Assembly: GCA_964006375.1 (NCBI GenBank)
Contig: OZ023266.1
Coordinates: 61,821,946 to 61,885,945 of the forward strand
Length of the DNA stretch: 64,000 nucleotides
Direction of reading: 5' to 3'
Source: Tillus elongatus
Lineage: Eukaryota > Arthropoda > Insecta > Coleoptera > Cleridae
Shown here piece after piece: positions 49,639-60,561 of the stretch. The notes beneath the pieces are model-generated. The model was not told the origin of the DNA and did not search any database. It saw nothing but the letters and a program-made list of their open reading frames with translations. The stretch's first letter is position 1. The number at the start of each line of letters is the position of its first letter. The position numbers were made by a program, and so were the translations under genes.

Positions 49639-50746
49639 ATGTTCAGTAATGAAGAATATTTTGACATGTTGGAATGTTATATTCGTTTTAACCGAAATAC
49701 TGAGGCAGCTGCAAATTCATATCAAAACAACTACCCAGAAAGACGACAACCAAACACCAAAATATTTCGCAAGATAGTGACCAATCTATTGAACGACTGT
49801 AGCTTCTACGCAAAGAAACTAGCAATGCCTAGAAATGACGAAAGAAATAATGCCGTCTTACAGGTTTCAAACGAAAACCCACCGCAATCTGTTCGGTTTT
49901 ATGGTAAACAAATTGACGTTCCAAAAAGTACGGTACACCGTGTATTAAAATACAGTCATTACCATCTATACAAACCTACAATCGTACAAGGCTTAAACGT
50001 TGACGGTTACCCTAAGCGACTTCAGTTATGCAGATGGCATCAAGGACAATGCCAGCAAGATGAAAATTTTCATTTGAAAATAATATGAACTGATGAATCC
50101 AGATTTACAAATTGTGGTGTGTATAATCGCCATAATAGGCATTATTGGGCAAATGAAAATCCCCATCTAAACGAAGAAAGACGATTGGAAGACAGATTTG
50201 GTATTAATGTTTGGTGCGGCTTATTAGGTAAAAAACTGTTATTTTTATTTATAGATTAGACAGTTAATTTTAAAAAACTCTAGGTAACTTCATTGTTCGT
50301 CCGTTCTTTTTTGAAAATAATTTAACTGTGGAAAGGTATCTTAATCTATTGAGAAATGATATCTTACCAACAATTAGAAGAGTTCATGATAATTTAGACG
50401 ATATTTGGTACCAACAAGACGGTTTTCCAGTTCACAATGCTAGATCGTCAAAGAATTTTTGTACGAAAATTTTAGTAATCGTGTCATTTGTAACAATGGG
50501 CCTGTTGATTGGTGTGCTCGAAGTCTTCGTATAACACCCATGGATTTTTATTTTTGGGGTACTCTGAAGAATGATGTGTATAAATTCTATCCACCACAAA
50601 ATATCAATGAACTAAGAAACAGAATCACAGAAGCTATAAATCATATAAACCAAAACACCCTTACCAGAGTTTGCAGGCATGGTTCAAAAAGGTGTATAAA
50701 GTGCATTGAACAAAACAGTTGCCATATTGAACAATTTTCTATTTAG
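49639..50746 (+). pseudogene. Mariner transposase with stop, frameshift and intron-like insert
   Basis: The N-terminal 149 codons hold the DNA-binding half. A TGA at 50086-50088 lies right before TDESRF (first catalytic Asp), at a position where a Trp is expected. Coding continues to NVWCGLLG. A 56-base segment at 50228-50283 begins GTAAAA and ends CTCTAG; without it the frame reads on in phase as GNFIVRPFFF. WYQQDGFPVHN has the second Asp. A one-base frameshift near 50455 is followed by YENFSNRVICNNGPVDW and ITPMDFYFWG with the third Asp, again 41 residues after the second. The protein is distinct from the other DD41D copies here, so it is a separate lineage. Confidence 0.82.
50228..50283 (+). 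other. Intron-like 56-bp insert with AG/GT edges
   Basis: Begins G|GTAAAAAAC and ends CTCTAG|GTAAC; removing it restores the phase of a conserved block (GLLG to NFIV). TAGGTAA is present at both edges, so it can be read either as a spliceosomal intron or as an insertion with a short target duplication. Confidence 0.55.
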
Positions 50747-51391
50747 TGTATTTTTAAGTTTCTATTTTATTATTTGTTGAGTTTCGTTTCTAATTGTGTC
50801 GTTTTGTGGAGTTTAAGTTTCTATTTGTTATTGCCGGGTTTCGGTATTAAACTGTTTCACATAATATTACCTAGTTAAGCATTGTAAATTATATCACAAT
50901 ATTCTCTTGTGAATCATTACGGAAAATTATGTTAAAAGTAGAAATCTATTGTTAGACTCCATGGCCTACTGCTTTTTGAACACTTTTTTTTGTCATTTGT
51001 TTTCTGGTATTGGATTTCATAGCCTACTATCCTCAAAACGGTTTTTCTCAAAATTGTCAGTGCAATTACAAGATTTCTCAAGCATGTTGTACATCATTGG
51101 AACGCACAGGCTATCACATGAGAAAAAAAATAAAATATGGCTGCCATAATAAAAACAAACGTTGATACCTGTAGCTCAAAAACAAATAACAATCCAAAGT
51201 TGAGAATAGCACAAAAACATTACTATGTAAAAAGTCTCCTGATAATGTGCAAGTCTTAGACATGTCAGATCAACGCCTACTTAGATATTGAAGAAAAAAG
51301 AAATCGACAAATTTTGGTTTTTTCAAAATAACTCGAAAACGGAAAGAGGTAGGGCAAAATACAAGTCATATTTGGAACTAGCATGAAATTC

Positions 51392-52058
51392 ATTCCCATC
51401 CAGTTTGGGACACACTCAAAGCTTGGTTGAAGCTGCGCCGGGGTTCAAGTTGTGCTAAAATATACGTATAAACACAGCAACACACCCGCGCGCGCAATTT
51501 TTTTAGTCGTGATCTCATAAGTGAATTTTTTCTTCAAAAATTCGCTAAAAGACATTTTGATTTTACAATATAAAACGTCAGATTAACAAGTTTGAATATA
51601 TATTTATACATTTCTGCACATAATCGAAAGAGTGTTTTGGACAGTGGTTATTATCTTTTAGTTCAAAGCTCCACTGATGATGACATAAGGGATAACACAA
51701 AATGAAAATGTGGAGCGACTATGTTATTTTAGACTACAGCTTCCAATCTGTGCAAAATTGAAATACATTTTAATAAAGAACCGAACTGATCGCTTATAAA
51801 AATTTTATCTTTAATAAAAACGTTGCCTGCGGATTTTTAGTAATGAAATGAAACGCGAGAGACAGTAACTCAGTATATTCGGATACGCGAAGAGCACTTA
51901 GTTTTATACACGAGCATAGAGACTACAGCCATTACGAATTCAGCATATCCAATTCATATTTTATTAAGTGATATTAGAGGTTTTGTAGTACATTTAAATA
52001 TGCTTCTATTTTAAAATTGAGATGAAGTCTTGAGGCATACATTTGTACGTTGAATAAA
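51392..52058. other. Unassigned stretch with a TA-core hairpin remnant
   Basis: 51505-51560 (GTCGTGATCTCATAAGTG, then AAAAATTCGCTAAAA) is a degraded TA-core tail. The rest is unassigned. Confidence 0.35.
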
Positions 52059-52059
52059 A

Positions 52060-52460
<401 letters not shown>

Positions 52461-52540
52461 GTTTTTGAAAATAAGTAATTGTTTTCTTTGGATTTTGACG
52501 TTTAGGAACAGTATAAGTAATTGTTTAATAATATGTGTAA

Positions 52541-54394
52541 TACTACATACAGACTTGGAGACTACTTCTCTGGCTTCACTGTTGGTTTTTGTAGGTGAAG
52601 GACGTAGCCAGCGTGTGAGCTAACTGGAGCAAGTGACCCTTCGAATTCTGGATGTTCTAGGATGTTCTTCAATGCTTCTGTGACTATAGTTGCGCTGCTT
52701 GACAGCATTTTCTCAGACAGATTAAAATTGAATTAGTACGAAATCATGACAACTACAAATAAATATCTGTTGCTATGTTATGATATGATGTTTTGATCAA
52801 AAAATTTTATCAAATTGAAAATAAAATGAAACACAGATGACAGATGAGGTTTTCAAATGTCTATGTGATGTATGTCAATATTTAACATAAAAATAGAACT
52901 AGCCTATAATAACTATGATAACAGTTACAACAATAAAATAACGAAACAATAACAGTATAAAAGCAGTCTCTATACATCGAAAATATCGACATACATCAAC
53001 TCATTATTTTACTATAACTTTTTTGACGGAATAGTTAAATTTATTTTCTTTGCCTTATTTAATTAGAAAGAAGAATATCCAAGAAAGGGGAATTCATTAA
53101 ATCAGTTTGCTCGTTTACAACAAGGTAGTTATTGTCGTGTGTGCCTTTTGACTTCTAAAGCTTCAAAAAAGTCTAGTTTACGTTTGTCATTATACGATTC
53201 ATGTCACCCTTTTCACAAAAGCTGTCAACCTACCATTCTATGATACATCGTGTATTTTCAATACCTATGTCACAAAACAATTTTGAAAAAGAAATTTCAA
53301 TAATTAAGCAAACAGCATTTAATAATGGATACTCTGTTAAAATAATAGATAAAATGATAAGAGAGAAAAGAATACAAATTAGCGATTAATTTAATTTATC
53401 CAAATATTAGAGACAAATAAGACAACAGATACGTTTCGATAACTTATTTTGGAATCATTTCAGAAAATATTTCAAAAATTTTAAATACCTGTACATATAC
53501 AAAGGTAGCTTTTAAATCTTACAACACGACGCGTGAATTGTTATTTAACGCGAAAGAAAAATCTTGTTTCCTGACAAAAGCTGGAGTTTATAAATTGGCT
53601 TGTACACATTGTAACGCAATCTACATAGGTCAAACTTCTAGAAATTTTAACACCCGATACAAAGAACATATTTGCAAAACATATTATTGATACCGAACAT
53701 AGACCTACAGTAAATAACCGCATACAACCACTACATTTTTATAATGACAAACGTAAACTAGACTTTTTTGAAGCTTTAGAAGTCAAAAGGCACACACACG
53801 ACAATAACTACTTTGTTTTAAACGAGCAAACTGATTTAATGAATTCCCCTTTCTTGGATATTCTTCTTTCTAATTAAATAAGTCAAAGAAAATAAATTTA
53901 ACTATTCCGTCAAAACAGTTATAATAAAATAATGAGTTGATGTATGTCGATATTTTCGTTGTATAGAGACTACTTTTATACTGTTATTGTTTAGTTATTT
54001 TATTGTTGTAACTGTTATCATAGTTATTATAGGCTAGTTCTATTTTTATGTTAAATATTGACATACATCATATAGACATTTTGAAAACCTCATCTGTCAT
54101 CTGTGTTTCATTTTATTTTCAATTTGATAAAATTTTTTGATCAAAACATCATATCATAACATAGCAACATATCTTTATTTGCAGTTGTCATGATTTCGTT
54201 CTAATTCAATTTTAATCTGTCTGAGAATGCTGTCAAGCAGCGAAACTATAGTCACAGAAGCATTGAAGAACATCCTAGAACATCCAGAATTCGAAGGGCC
54301 ACTTGCTCCAGTTAGCTCACACGCTGGCTACGTCCTTCACCTACAAAAACCAACAGTGAAGCCAGAGAAGTAGTCTCCAAGTCTGTATGTAGTA
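52541..54394 (+). mobile_element. Penelope-like element with 654-bp inverted repeats
   Basis: Left arm 52541-53194 is the inverted copy of 53740-54394, about 97% by eye. The right arm is the natural 3' end of the element (last part of the endonuclease plus 3' non-coding). The left arm is the same end in reverse, placed upstream of a 5'-truncated body of 545 bp. Family knowledge: Penelope-like insertions often carry a partial copy of themselves upstream in direct or inverted orientation (pseudo-LTR). The similar end at 25405-26290 confirms the family. The end sequence continues past the right arm to about 54450. Confidence 0.85.
53201..53876 (+). pseudogene. Penelope-like RT tail and GIY-YIG endonuclease, frameshifted
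   Basis: A short frame (53201-53389) resembles the RT end (HSMIHRVFSIPMS, IIKQTAFNNGY). After a break, 53560-53690 reads GVYKLACTHCNAIYIGQTSRNFNTRYKEH, a good GIY-YIG core with YIG, the Arg and the KEH box. A frameshift near 53680 leads to AKHIIDTEHRPTVNNRIQPL and LDFFEALEVKRH, where the late Glu is kept, ending in NSPFLDILLSN and a stop at about 53876. The last part lies inside the inverted-repeat arm, so its sequence exists twice. Confidence 0.8.
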
Positions 54395-54450
54395 TGGACA
54401 AGTTTCACCAAGTAAGGGCAACAACAATCAATGAATATCTGTAATACCAC

Positions 54451-54715
54451 TCTAGATATTTTAATAAAATTTCGTATACAGGTACTACGCATCAACAAGC
54501 ATTTTTTTATGTACCACATTTCTTTTTATTTCCACCAGTGACGTTCGTGTGGAATCTTACCTGCATATTTTGGCAGACATTGATGGTACGCCACTGATAT
54601 CTCTTAAAATAAAAATTATTTTTGACATCTCCATTCATTTCTAAGTATATTTGGTTACTTTGTTCTTTTCAGTCCGATGCACGGTTTTCGCCTAAAAAAA
54701 TAAAATCTATTTCTC
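54451..54715. other. Short unassigned stretch left of the LOA element
   Basis: No motif. It is the target DNA of the LOA insertion. Confidence 0.35.
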
Positions 54716-54729
54716 TGAATGGTCATAGT
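54716..54729. repeat. Target-site duplication of the LOA element (3' side)
   Basis: TGAATGGTCATAGT, identical to 60562-60575. Confidence 0.93.
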
Positions 54730-54817
54730 AGTTGTAGCAGTGGTGGGGAGGCCAACGCCAAGCAAGTAGGCCACAATGGGCCCTTTTTGCCAACCCCAGC
54801 AACCCAGAAACCATGCT

Positions 54818-57800
54818 CTACTCTTCCTCGGTTCCGTCGCCAAACCGCCCCGACCTCGAGATGAAGGCCATGACGGTCTTCAATTGGACGGTACTTACCT
54901 GATTCCTCTGCAGAGTCCTTGATCCGAACAATTCTGCTCGAAGACTCCCAAAAGCCTCGCATTCACACAGGTAGTGGTAGGACGTTTCTTCATCCTCGCC
55001 ACATTCCTGGCAAATGGGATCCCTCTCTACGCCTATCAATGTGAGGTGTCTTCTAAGGGCGCAGTGGCCTGTCAGCACCCCGAGGATGCGGCGAAGCGTA
55101 GGTCGACTCCTTCCGAGTAGCCAGACAGCTTTATCTCTGTCCGGCCCCTCCACGAAGTCCCTCGCCTGCCTGCAGCCATCAACCGACCCCCAGTGCCTCT
55201 CCATTGCTTCCTCGGTCCACCTGTCTAAGACGACAGAGACTGTCTTCCTACTTATGCCTATCGCAGGCTCCGGGCCACAGAACGGCCGCCGGGAACCAAG
55301 CTTTGCGAGATTATTCGCCACCTCATTCCCCGCCACGCCACAGTGTCCCGGAACCCACACCAGTTGCACCTCCTTCGTCCTGGCTAGCCCTCTGAGGGCG
55401 TCAGCGCACTCCTGAACCAGGGGTGACCTGATTCTGGCCGCGCAGACTGCCCGGAGGACCGCCTGGCTATCCGAGCAAATGCACACACATTTCTCGGGAC
55501 TCATCTTCACATCCTGTCTATTGGCCACAGACAGGATAGCATACGCCTCTGTTTTGAATGCCGTGGTGTATGCGCCAAGAGCAAAGCTCTCGCGCACCCC
55601 CAGGCCCTCGATGTATATTCCTGCCCCGGAGGATTGCTGGTCCTCCAGCCGTGATCCGTCGGTGAAACAGACCAGGCTTGCGGGCTGGAATGTAACCTCA
55701 TTTTCCCTCCACTGATCCCTACTGGGGATCCTGAGGGTGTATGGCCTAGTCAACCTAATATCGTCCTCGGCATCCCTCACCTTTATGGCGGAAATCGGAA
55801 TTTCCTTTTCCACCTCCTTGGCGACTCTTGCATGCCCTATTACTGCTCCCTCTCCGCTCCAGTTACCTGAGTCCCGGATCCTAAGATGCGACGCCATAGC
55901 CTCCCTTCTGATACAGATGGGAAGCGGTGGCAGCATCAACAGGACCTCTAGCGCGGCTGAGGGTGTCGTCCTCATAGCGCCTGTGATACCCAGGATAGCC
56001 AGCCTTTGGAGTTTGGCCAGCTTCCTGCTGGTTGTTTGGTTCACACCACACCACCAGACCAACGCCCCATAGAGGATTCTCGGCCTGACGATCGCAGTGT
56101 AGATCCAATGAAGGATCCGGGGATTAACTCCCCAGGTCCTCCCTATCACACGACGCAGCTGCCAGAGGGTCGCTACTCCCTTCCTCACAACTCGTTCTAT
56201 TTGCGACCCCCATGTTAGTTTCGGGTCCAGGATCACCCCCAGATATTTGACCTCCCGCACTAAAGCTAAAGGTTTTCCAAACATCACGGGCGCCCTGAAC
56301 CCCTCTACCTTCCTCTTCTTGGTAAATAGGATCATCTCCGTCTTCGCCGGGTTTACGGAGAGTCCCTGCTCACCACACCACCTTTCGATTATGCTACAGG
56401 CAGCTTGCATGCACTCACAGACGACGCCGAGGAATTTGCCGGCGACTAAGACCAGCCCATCATCAGCGTACGCCTGTGCGTAGAAGCCATTCTCAGAGAG
56501 CCGCTCCAAGAGGCCGTCCATGACCAGACACCATAGATGAGGCGAAAGGCAGCTCCCCTGGGGACAGCCGCCCGTCACCCCAACGTCCAGCCCTCGGCCC
56601 CTCAAGGTCAGCGACACTCTCGTGTCCTCCAGCATGCTCGCCACCCAGCTTATTAGGGACCTCGGCGTTCCCCTCTCCTGTAGGGCGTTACAGACCGTAT
56701 CCGTCCTTGCCTTATCAAAGGCCCCCTCCACATCGAAGAACACAGCTAATGTGCTCTCCCCGTAGTGTAGAGCCCTTTCCACCTTCCGCGTCACAGCGTG
56801 GAGCGCCGTCTCCGTCGATCTCCCCCGCTGGTACGCGTGCTGACCTTTGTGGAAGGGATGATCCTTGAGGATCCCTCCCAACATAAACCTATCTACTAAC
56901 TTTTCCAATGCCTTAAGTAGGAAGGATGTTAGGCTGATTAGCCTGTACGCCTTGGCCAGCGTGTAGTCCTCCCTTCCCGGTTTGGGAATGAAGACCCCCC
57001 TAACCCGGCGCCAGGCCTTTGGGACGTAGCCCCACGTCAGGCTGGCCCGAAAAACCTCCCTTATGTTGGGAAGCAGTATATCCAGGCCCCTCTGGAGCAG
57101 GGCTGGAAAAATCCCATCGCAGCCTGCGGATTTGAATGGAGCGAACTCGCTCACCGCCCAGGTTATAGAGCCATCTGTGACCACCTCCTCCGCCAGCTGC
57201 CAGTCCGCATTCGGGACTGTCCACCGGCCCGGTTCGGCAGCCTCCGTGACGGCTCCACCGCCCTCAAGGTGAACTTCGGCGAGATGACGCAGGGTCTCCT
57301 CACCGGTGCTTGTCCAGCTCCCGTCCTGTTTCCTTAAAGATCCTACATTACTACCTAACTCTTGTTTGAGTACTCTCACCAGCCTGGCTGCGTCAGGCAG
57401 GGAATTGACTTCCCCGCAGTACGCGCGCCAACCAGCTCGCTTACTCCGGCGTAATTCCTTCTTAAACTCCCTTCTGGCAGTCTTAAACTCGTCCCAGGCC
57501 GATTCACCCGATTCTCGGACGGCTCGGTTTAAGGCCCTCCGAGTCCGCCCGCGTAGTACGGCGAGATCCTTGTTCCACCATCTAACTTTGATGGACGGTT
57601 CCCCCCTAAGTGGTGACGCGGCCTCGTAGGCTGCCATTATTTTCCCTTCTAGGGCCTCGACCTCGCTATCTAATGCCTCTATAGAGAGTCTACTCCCCTC
57701 TGGGCTCCTTGGCGACCCACCGAGGCCTATTAGATAGGCATCCCAGTCGGTCTTCCTTGGATTTCTCCTGGGGGGAGGACTCTCACGGTCCACATCCAAT

Positions 57801-58567
57801 TCAAAGCTGATCATACGATGATCAGACATTGATATGTGTTCCGTCACCCTCCAGTTAGATATATCCTCCGTTATTCCTCTGCTCGCTAACGTAATGTCGA
57901 TCACCTCCTGTCGGATACGATTGACAAACGTTGGAGCTGTACCTCTATTTAATACCTCTAGGTTCGTTGTAGCCAAGTACTCTAATAGAGCCTCACCGCG
58001 TGGGTTGGTATCCGTGCTGCCCCACAATCTGTGGTGAGAATTGGCATCGCAGCCTATTATCAGTTGTAGCCCATGCTCCCTCGCGTAATCGACGATACGC
58101 ACCAATTCCTCCGACGGAGGCAGCCCCCGCCGATCGTAGGGAACATAAAGGCTGCACATCAGAACCTTAAGCCTAATATTACTCACCTTATACTCCAGGA
58201 CAGCTGCTGTGACGTCCCTGGACCCGAGCTGCGGCAGCAACATCACGTCCAGATCCCTCGACGCCAGTATGCATGTCCTTGGTTGTTCTTCCTGTGTTTC
58301 ACCACCGATGAGGATGTTGAAGCCAATTCCTCCAAGCCCTCTAACTTGCTTCCTAAACACATAAGGCTCTTGAATCAACACTACGCCGCCTGGACCGCCT
58401 GCGAGGAGCTTTGCTAGCTCCCCAGTGGCATCCCGGCTATGCTGAAGGTTGATCTGGCCCACCCGCAGTTGCCCCGCGAATTTAATCGCGACGCCGCTCG
58501 GGCGGAGGCCTCCCCTGGTCGGAGCCCGTCCGTTCGCCCGCCGCAGACCGGGCGGAGGCGACCGCAC
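54818..58567 (-). CDS. LOA retrotransposon ORF2: endonuclease, RT, RNase H
   Basis: The 1249-residue polyprotein has the LOA domain order. Residues 35-255 are an AP-like endonuclease: N40-Q42 region INLQHS, E67 in LIQEPY, D174/N176 in GCDANSHHRLWG and SDH at 248-250. The RT spans about 470-790 with FFDVEGAFDKA at 610-620, GCPQGSCLSP at 667-676 and YADD at 700-703. RNase H at 966-1090 has D970 (FTDGS), E1007, D1033 (CSDSQ) and H1075; the usual last Asp (G-N-E-x-A-D) is Asn, N1085. A CX2CX8HX4C motif (C1186, C1189, H1198, C1203) ends the protein. Role: target-primed reverse transcription. It is probably translated by reinitiation or frameshift from the ORF1 overlap; the first Met is only one option. 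Confidence 0.95.
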   Translation of the reverse strand: MRSPPPGLRRANGRAPTRGGLRPSGVAIKFAGQLRVGQINLQHSRDATGELAKLLAGGPGGVVLIQEPYVFRKQVRGLGGIGFNILIGGETQEEQPRTCILASRDLDVMLLPQLGSRDVTAAVLEYKVSNIRLKVLMCSLYVPYDRRGLPPSEELVRIVDYAREHGLQLIIGCDANSHHRLWGSTDTNPRGEALLEYLATTNLEVLNRGTAPTFVNRIRQEVIDITLASRGITEDISNWRVTEHISMSDHRMISFELDVDRESPPPRRNPRKTDWDAYLIGLGGSPRSPEGSRLSIEALDSEVEALEGKIMAAYEAASPLRGEPSIKVRWWNKDLAVLRGRTRRALNRAVRESGESAWDEFKTARREFKKELRRSKRAGWRAYCGEVNSLPDAARLVRVLKQELGSNVGSLRKQDGSWTSTGEETLRHLAEVHLEGGGAVTEAAEPGRWTVPNADWQLAEEVVTDGSITWAVSEFAPFKSAGCDGIFPALLQRGLDILLPNIREVFRASLTWGYVPKAWRRVRGVFIPKPGREDYTLAKAYRLISLTSFLLKALEKLVDRFMLGGILKDHPFHKGQHAYQRGRSTETALHAVTRKVERALHYGESTLAVFFDVEGAFDKARTDTVCNALQERGTPRSLISWVASMLEDTRVSLTLRGRGLDVGVTGGCPQGSCLSPHLWCLVMDGLLERLSENGFYAQAYADDGLVLVAGKFLGVVCECMQAACSIIERWCGEQGLSVNPAKTEMILFTKKRKVEGFRAPVMFGKPLALVREVKYLGVILDPKLTWGSQIERVVRKGVATLWQLRRVIGRTWGVNPRILHWIYTAIVRPRILYGALVWWCGVNQTTSRKLAKLQRLAILGITGAMRTTPSAALEVLLMLPPLPICIRREAMASHLRIRDSGNWSGEGAVIGHARVAKEVEKEIPISAIKVRDAEDDIRLTRPYTLRIPSRDQWRENEVTFQPASLVCFTDGSRLEDQQSSGAGIYIEGLGVRESFALGAYTTAFKTEAYAILSVANRQDVKMSPEKCVCICSDSQAVLRAVCAARIRSPLVQECADALRGLARTKEVQLVWVPGHCGVAGNEVANNLAKLGSRRPFCGPEPAIGISRKTVSVVLDRWTEEAMERHWGSVDGCRQARDFVEGPDRDKAVWLLGRSRPTLRRILGVLTGHCALRRHLTLIGVERDPICQECGEDEETSYHYLCECEAFGSLRAELFGSRTLQRNQVSTVQLKTVMAFISRSGRFGDGTEEE

Positions 58568-60101
58568 TCCATGTCGGAACTCTGGTTACACTCAGAGTCA
58601 CCAACACGAAGTACAGCCGCCAGCCTTGCCCGTCCAGCTCGCGAGCTACCTCAGGCCCCACCGAAAAGACCAGACGCCATGCCCCAGGTCCTCCTGCCGT
58701 CTCCAAGTGCCGCCACTGCCCAACATTGAGCGAGCGGTTCTGGAGCGCAAGCATCCTGACAACATCCTCTAGGTCCACCTCTTGACTTCTGAGCCAAAAG
58801 CCGATCCGGACCGGCCATGGGGCGCCCCCTGCCCTTACGGCGCTGAAGGCGATCTCCCCCACCGTCGTCCCGGACCAGCCGTTGAGAAGCCAACTCAGGG
58901 ACTCGTCATCCTCGGCGATCACCAAGAACCACCCCGGATCGACTATCCCAGAGTTGCGGAAGCGGAGCTGCAACGCCCTGTCGGATATCGTCATGGCGTC
59001 CAACATCCCCGCCAGCAAACTCCTCCTTATTGGCTCCGCCTCTTCCGTCAGGACTACGCCATCCCCCCTGTTGGAGGTGATGACTACCTGCATTTCCCTC
59101 CTACCCGCCGGACCTGACGTTCCCGAGGGGCCAGAGCCCGCCCCAGCAGCCGGGGTCGCGACCGCGCCCCGCCCCCGAAGGAGTGGGGACACATTAGCCG
59201 CTTCCCCCCCGGCCGCCGGCGCACACCCGCGGCTAACCCTCTTGGTTCGCCTCTCCGGCGGTGTTTCTTTTTCCGGTCTTGGGCGCTTCGCGTACGCGCC
59301 CCCAGTTGACTTGGGCCAGCCTGCCGGCCTCGACCGTGGAGAGCCTGATGGTCCCCCCTGAGCCGGTGGCCGCCTGTCCAGCTTCTGTCCCTGTGGGCTC
59401 GGCTGCGCCCCAGATCTCTTTTTTTCCTGCTTCTCTGCCGACCGCCCGGGGGGCGACACAGGGGTAGAGCCTTTCGACCCCTCCCCCACACCTCGGCCCT
59501 CGCCCGGTCCCGTCGGCAGGACAATCGCCTTCACTTCCTTTTCTCTCGCCTCACGGTGCCGTCGTCGCACCTGCCGCCAGGCCGCTTGATCCGGCAGCTT
59601 CCCCGCCCTGACGATCCCTGAGGGTTCACCCGGCTCAGAAGCAGCCCGACCGGCCGCAGAGGCGAAGGGGATTTGCGGCGGCCCCCCACCTTGCGGGGCC
59701 GCCGCTGCCGAAGCAGCCTGCGCCTCTGAAGGACTCACACCCCCCTGATGACGCTGCTGCCTCAGCTCCTCCCTCTCTCGCCTCCTTTTCTGGGCTCTCC
59801 ACTTCCTTTTCCTTCCTCTCTTCCGTTTCCTTCGCGACTCCTCGTCCTCGGCCCCTCCCATGGACACGTCCATGGGCCCGGCCAGACTCGCAGCCGACGA
59901 AGTTCGCCCCCCGTCGCTCCCCCCGGCAGCAACGTCCCCGACGGACCCGTACGGCTCCACCCCGGACACCCCGCCAGGAGAGCGGAGGAGCGTTTCTTCC
60001 AGTTCCCTGCTGGAACTGCTTGGAGAGACAGGGATCTCTCTACCTTCTACCTCCTCGCTTATTTTTGGCACGTTACCTTTATATTCTTTGTCCTCATTCA
60101 T
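58482..60101 (-). CDS. LOA retrotransposon ORF1 (Gag-like RNA-binding protein)
   Basis: A 539-residue protein. An acidic N-terminus is followed by a strongly basic block at about 89-117 (RKRKRGRKRKWRAQKRRRER), likely a nuclear-localisation or RNA-binding segment. A long Gly/Pro/Arg-rich disordered middle comes next. The last 200 residues look folded (MQVVITSNRGDGVVL, GWFLVIAEDDESL, VRIGFWLRSQEVDLEDVVRM). That last part resembles the DUF4780-type domain found in LOA-like ORF1s; this is from pattern memory. No CCHC zinc knuckle is visible. Expected role: coating element RNA in the ribonucleoprotein. The start is the first Met of the frame after a 460-bp leader. Confidence 0.88.
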   Translation of the reverse strand: MNEDKEYKGNVPKISEEVEGREIPVSPSSSSRELEETLLRSPGGVSGVEPYGSVGDVAAGGSDGGRTSSAASLAGPMDVSMGGAEDEESRRKRKRGRKRKWRAQKRRREREELRQQRHQGGVSPSEAQAASAAAAPQGGGPPQIPFASAAGRAASEPGEPSGIVRAGKLPDQAAWRQVRRRHREAREKEVKAIVLPTGPGEGRGVGEGSKGSTPVSPPGRSAEKQEKKRSGAQPSPQGQKLDRRPPAQGGPSGSPRSRPAGWPKSTGGAYAKRPRPEKETPPERRTKRVSRGCAPAAGGEAANVSPLLRGRGAVATPAAGAGSGPSGTSGPAGRREMQVVITSNRGDGVVLTEEAEPIRRSLLAGMLDAMTISDRALQLRFRNSGIVDPGWFLVIAEDDESLSWLLNGWSGTTVGEIAFSAVRAGGAPWPVRIGFWLRSQEVDLEDVVRMLALQNRSLNVGQWRHLETAGGPGAWRLVFSVGPEVARELDGQGWRLYFVLVTLSVTRVPTWSAVASARSAAGERTGSDQGRPPPERRRD

Positions 60102-60561
60102 GGTTGCTAGAAAAAATTTTGTGTGATGGTGTGCTTATGGTTTGGTGAGCGTATAGATACGGGAGGTCACCCCACCGCCCCCCCCCCGGCGCTTCATCCG
60201 TGATGAGACTTGATTCCGTTGAGAGCGGCTCTGCGGCCACGCCGTGGCGACCCGAAGCGTGCAGCTAACCCCCTGTTCCGGAGCCACCCGGTGCTGCTGG
60301 CACGATCGAGCATTTTTCGAATGGATAATAGGGCAGCCCCCTACACCGGCCAAGGCAAGGGTGGGCCCCTGTACTGTCCATACGGCGCCAGGTGTGCCAG
60401 CCCTGGTTTGCACAGCGCTGCCAGTCCAGAGCAGGCTCCGCTCGGAGCCCCTCCTCGGAGTCCGCGCCGAAGGCCGAGAAGCACAACCCGATCTATGTGC
60501 CTCGTGTCTGTGTTTGTTAGCGTGTGTATGATGTGTGTGTGAAGGTTTGAGACTTTAGTAG
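60102..60561 (-). promoter_or_regulatory. LOA 5' UTR with presumed internal promoter
   Basis: The 460 bp between the duplication and the ORF1 start. Family knowledge: non-LTR elements of this kind carry an internal promoter at their 5' end. The region is GC-rich with a run of C at 60175-60187 and a CA-rich first 40 bases. No TATA box is seen, as expected. Confidence 0.5.

Larger units (their letters stand above)
48915..51391 (+). mobile_element. Third mariner, long inverted ends, nearly readable transposase
   Basis: Left arm 48915-49250 and right arm about 50965-51391 are inverted matches starting at GAATTTCAYGYTAGTTCC and including TTGTCGATTTNTTTTTTCTTC and ATCAACGCCTACTTAGATAT. The right arm has about 100-150 extra bases near 51120-51260. 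No TA duplication could be fixed at the outer edges, so the true ends may differ by some bases. Confidence 0.75.
54730..60561 (-). mobile_element. Full-length LOA-clade non-LTR retrotransposon
   Basis: A 5.83-kb minus-strand element bounded by an exact 14-bp duplication TGAATGGTCATAGT. Its order is 5' UTR (60102-60561), ORF1 (60101-58482), ORF2 (58567-54818, overlapping ORF1 by 86 bases in another frame) and a short 3' UTR (54730-54817). The 3' end is CCACTGCTACAACT, without a long A tail. GC content is far above the surrounding DNA. Both frames are open over their full length. This is the best candidate autonomous element in the window. It is a different LOA lineage from copies A and B, judging by the divergence of their RNase H and zinc regions. 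Confidence 0.95.

Noticed and set aside
55014..55415. Plus-strand frames across 54622-60542
   Set aside because: They lie antisense to the two LOA frames, whose domains and high GC explain them fully.
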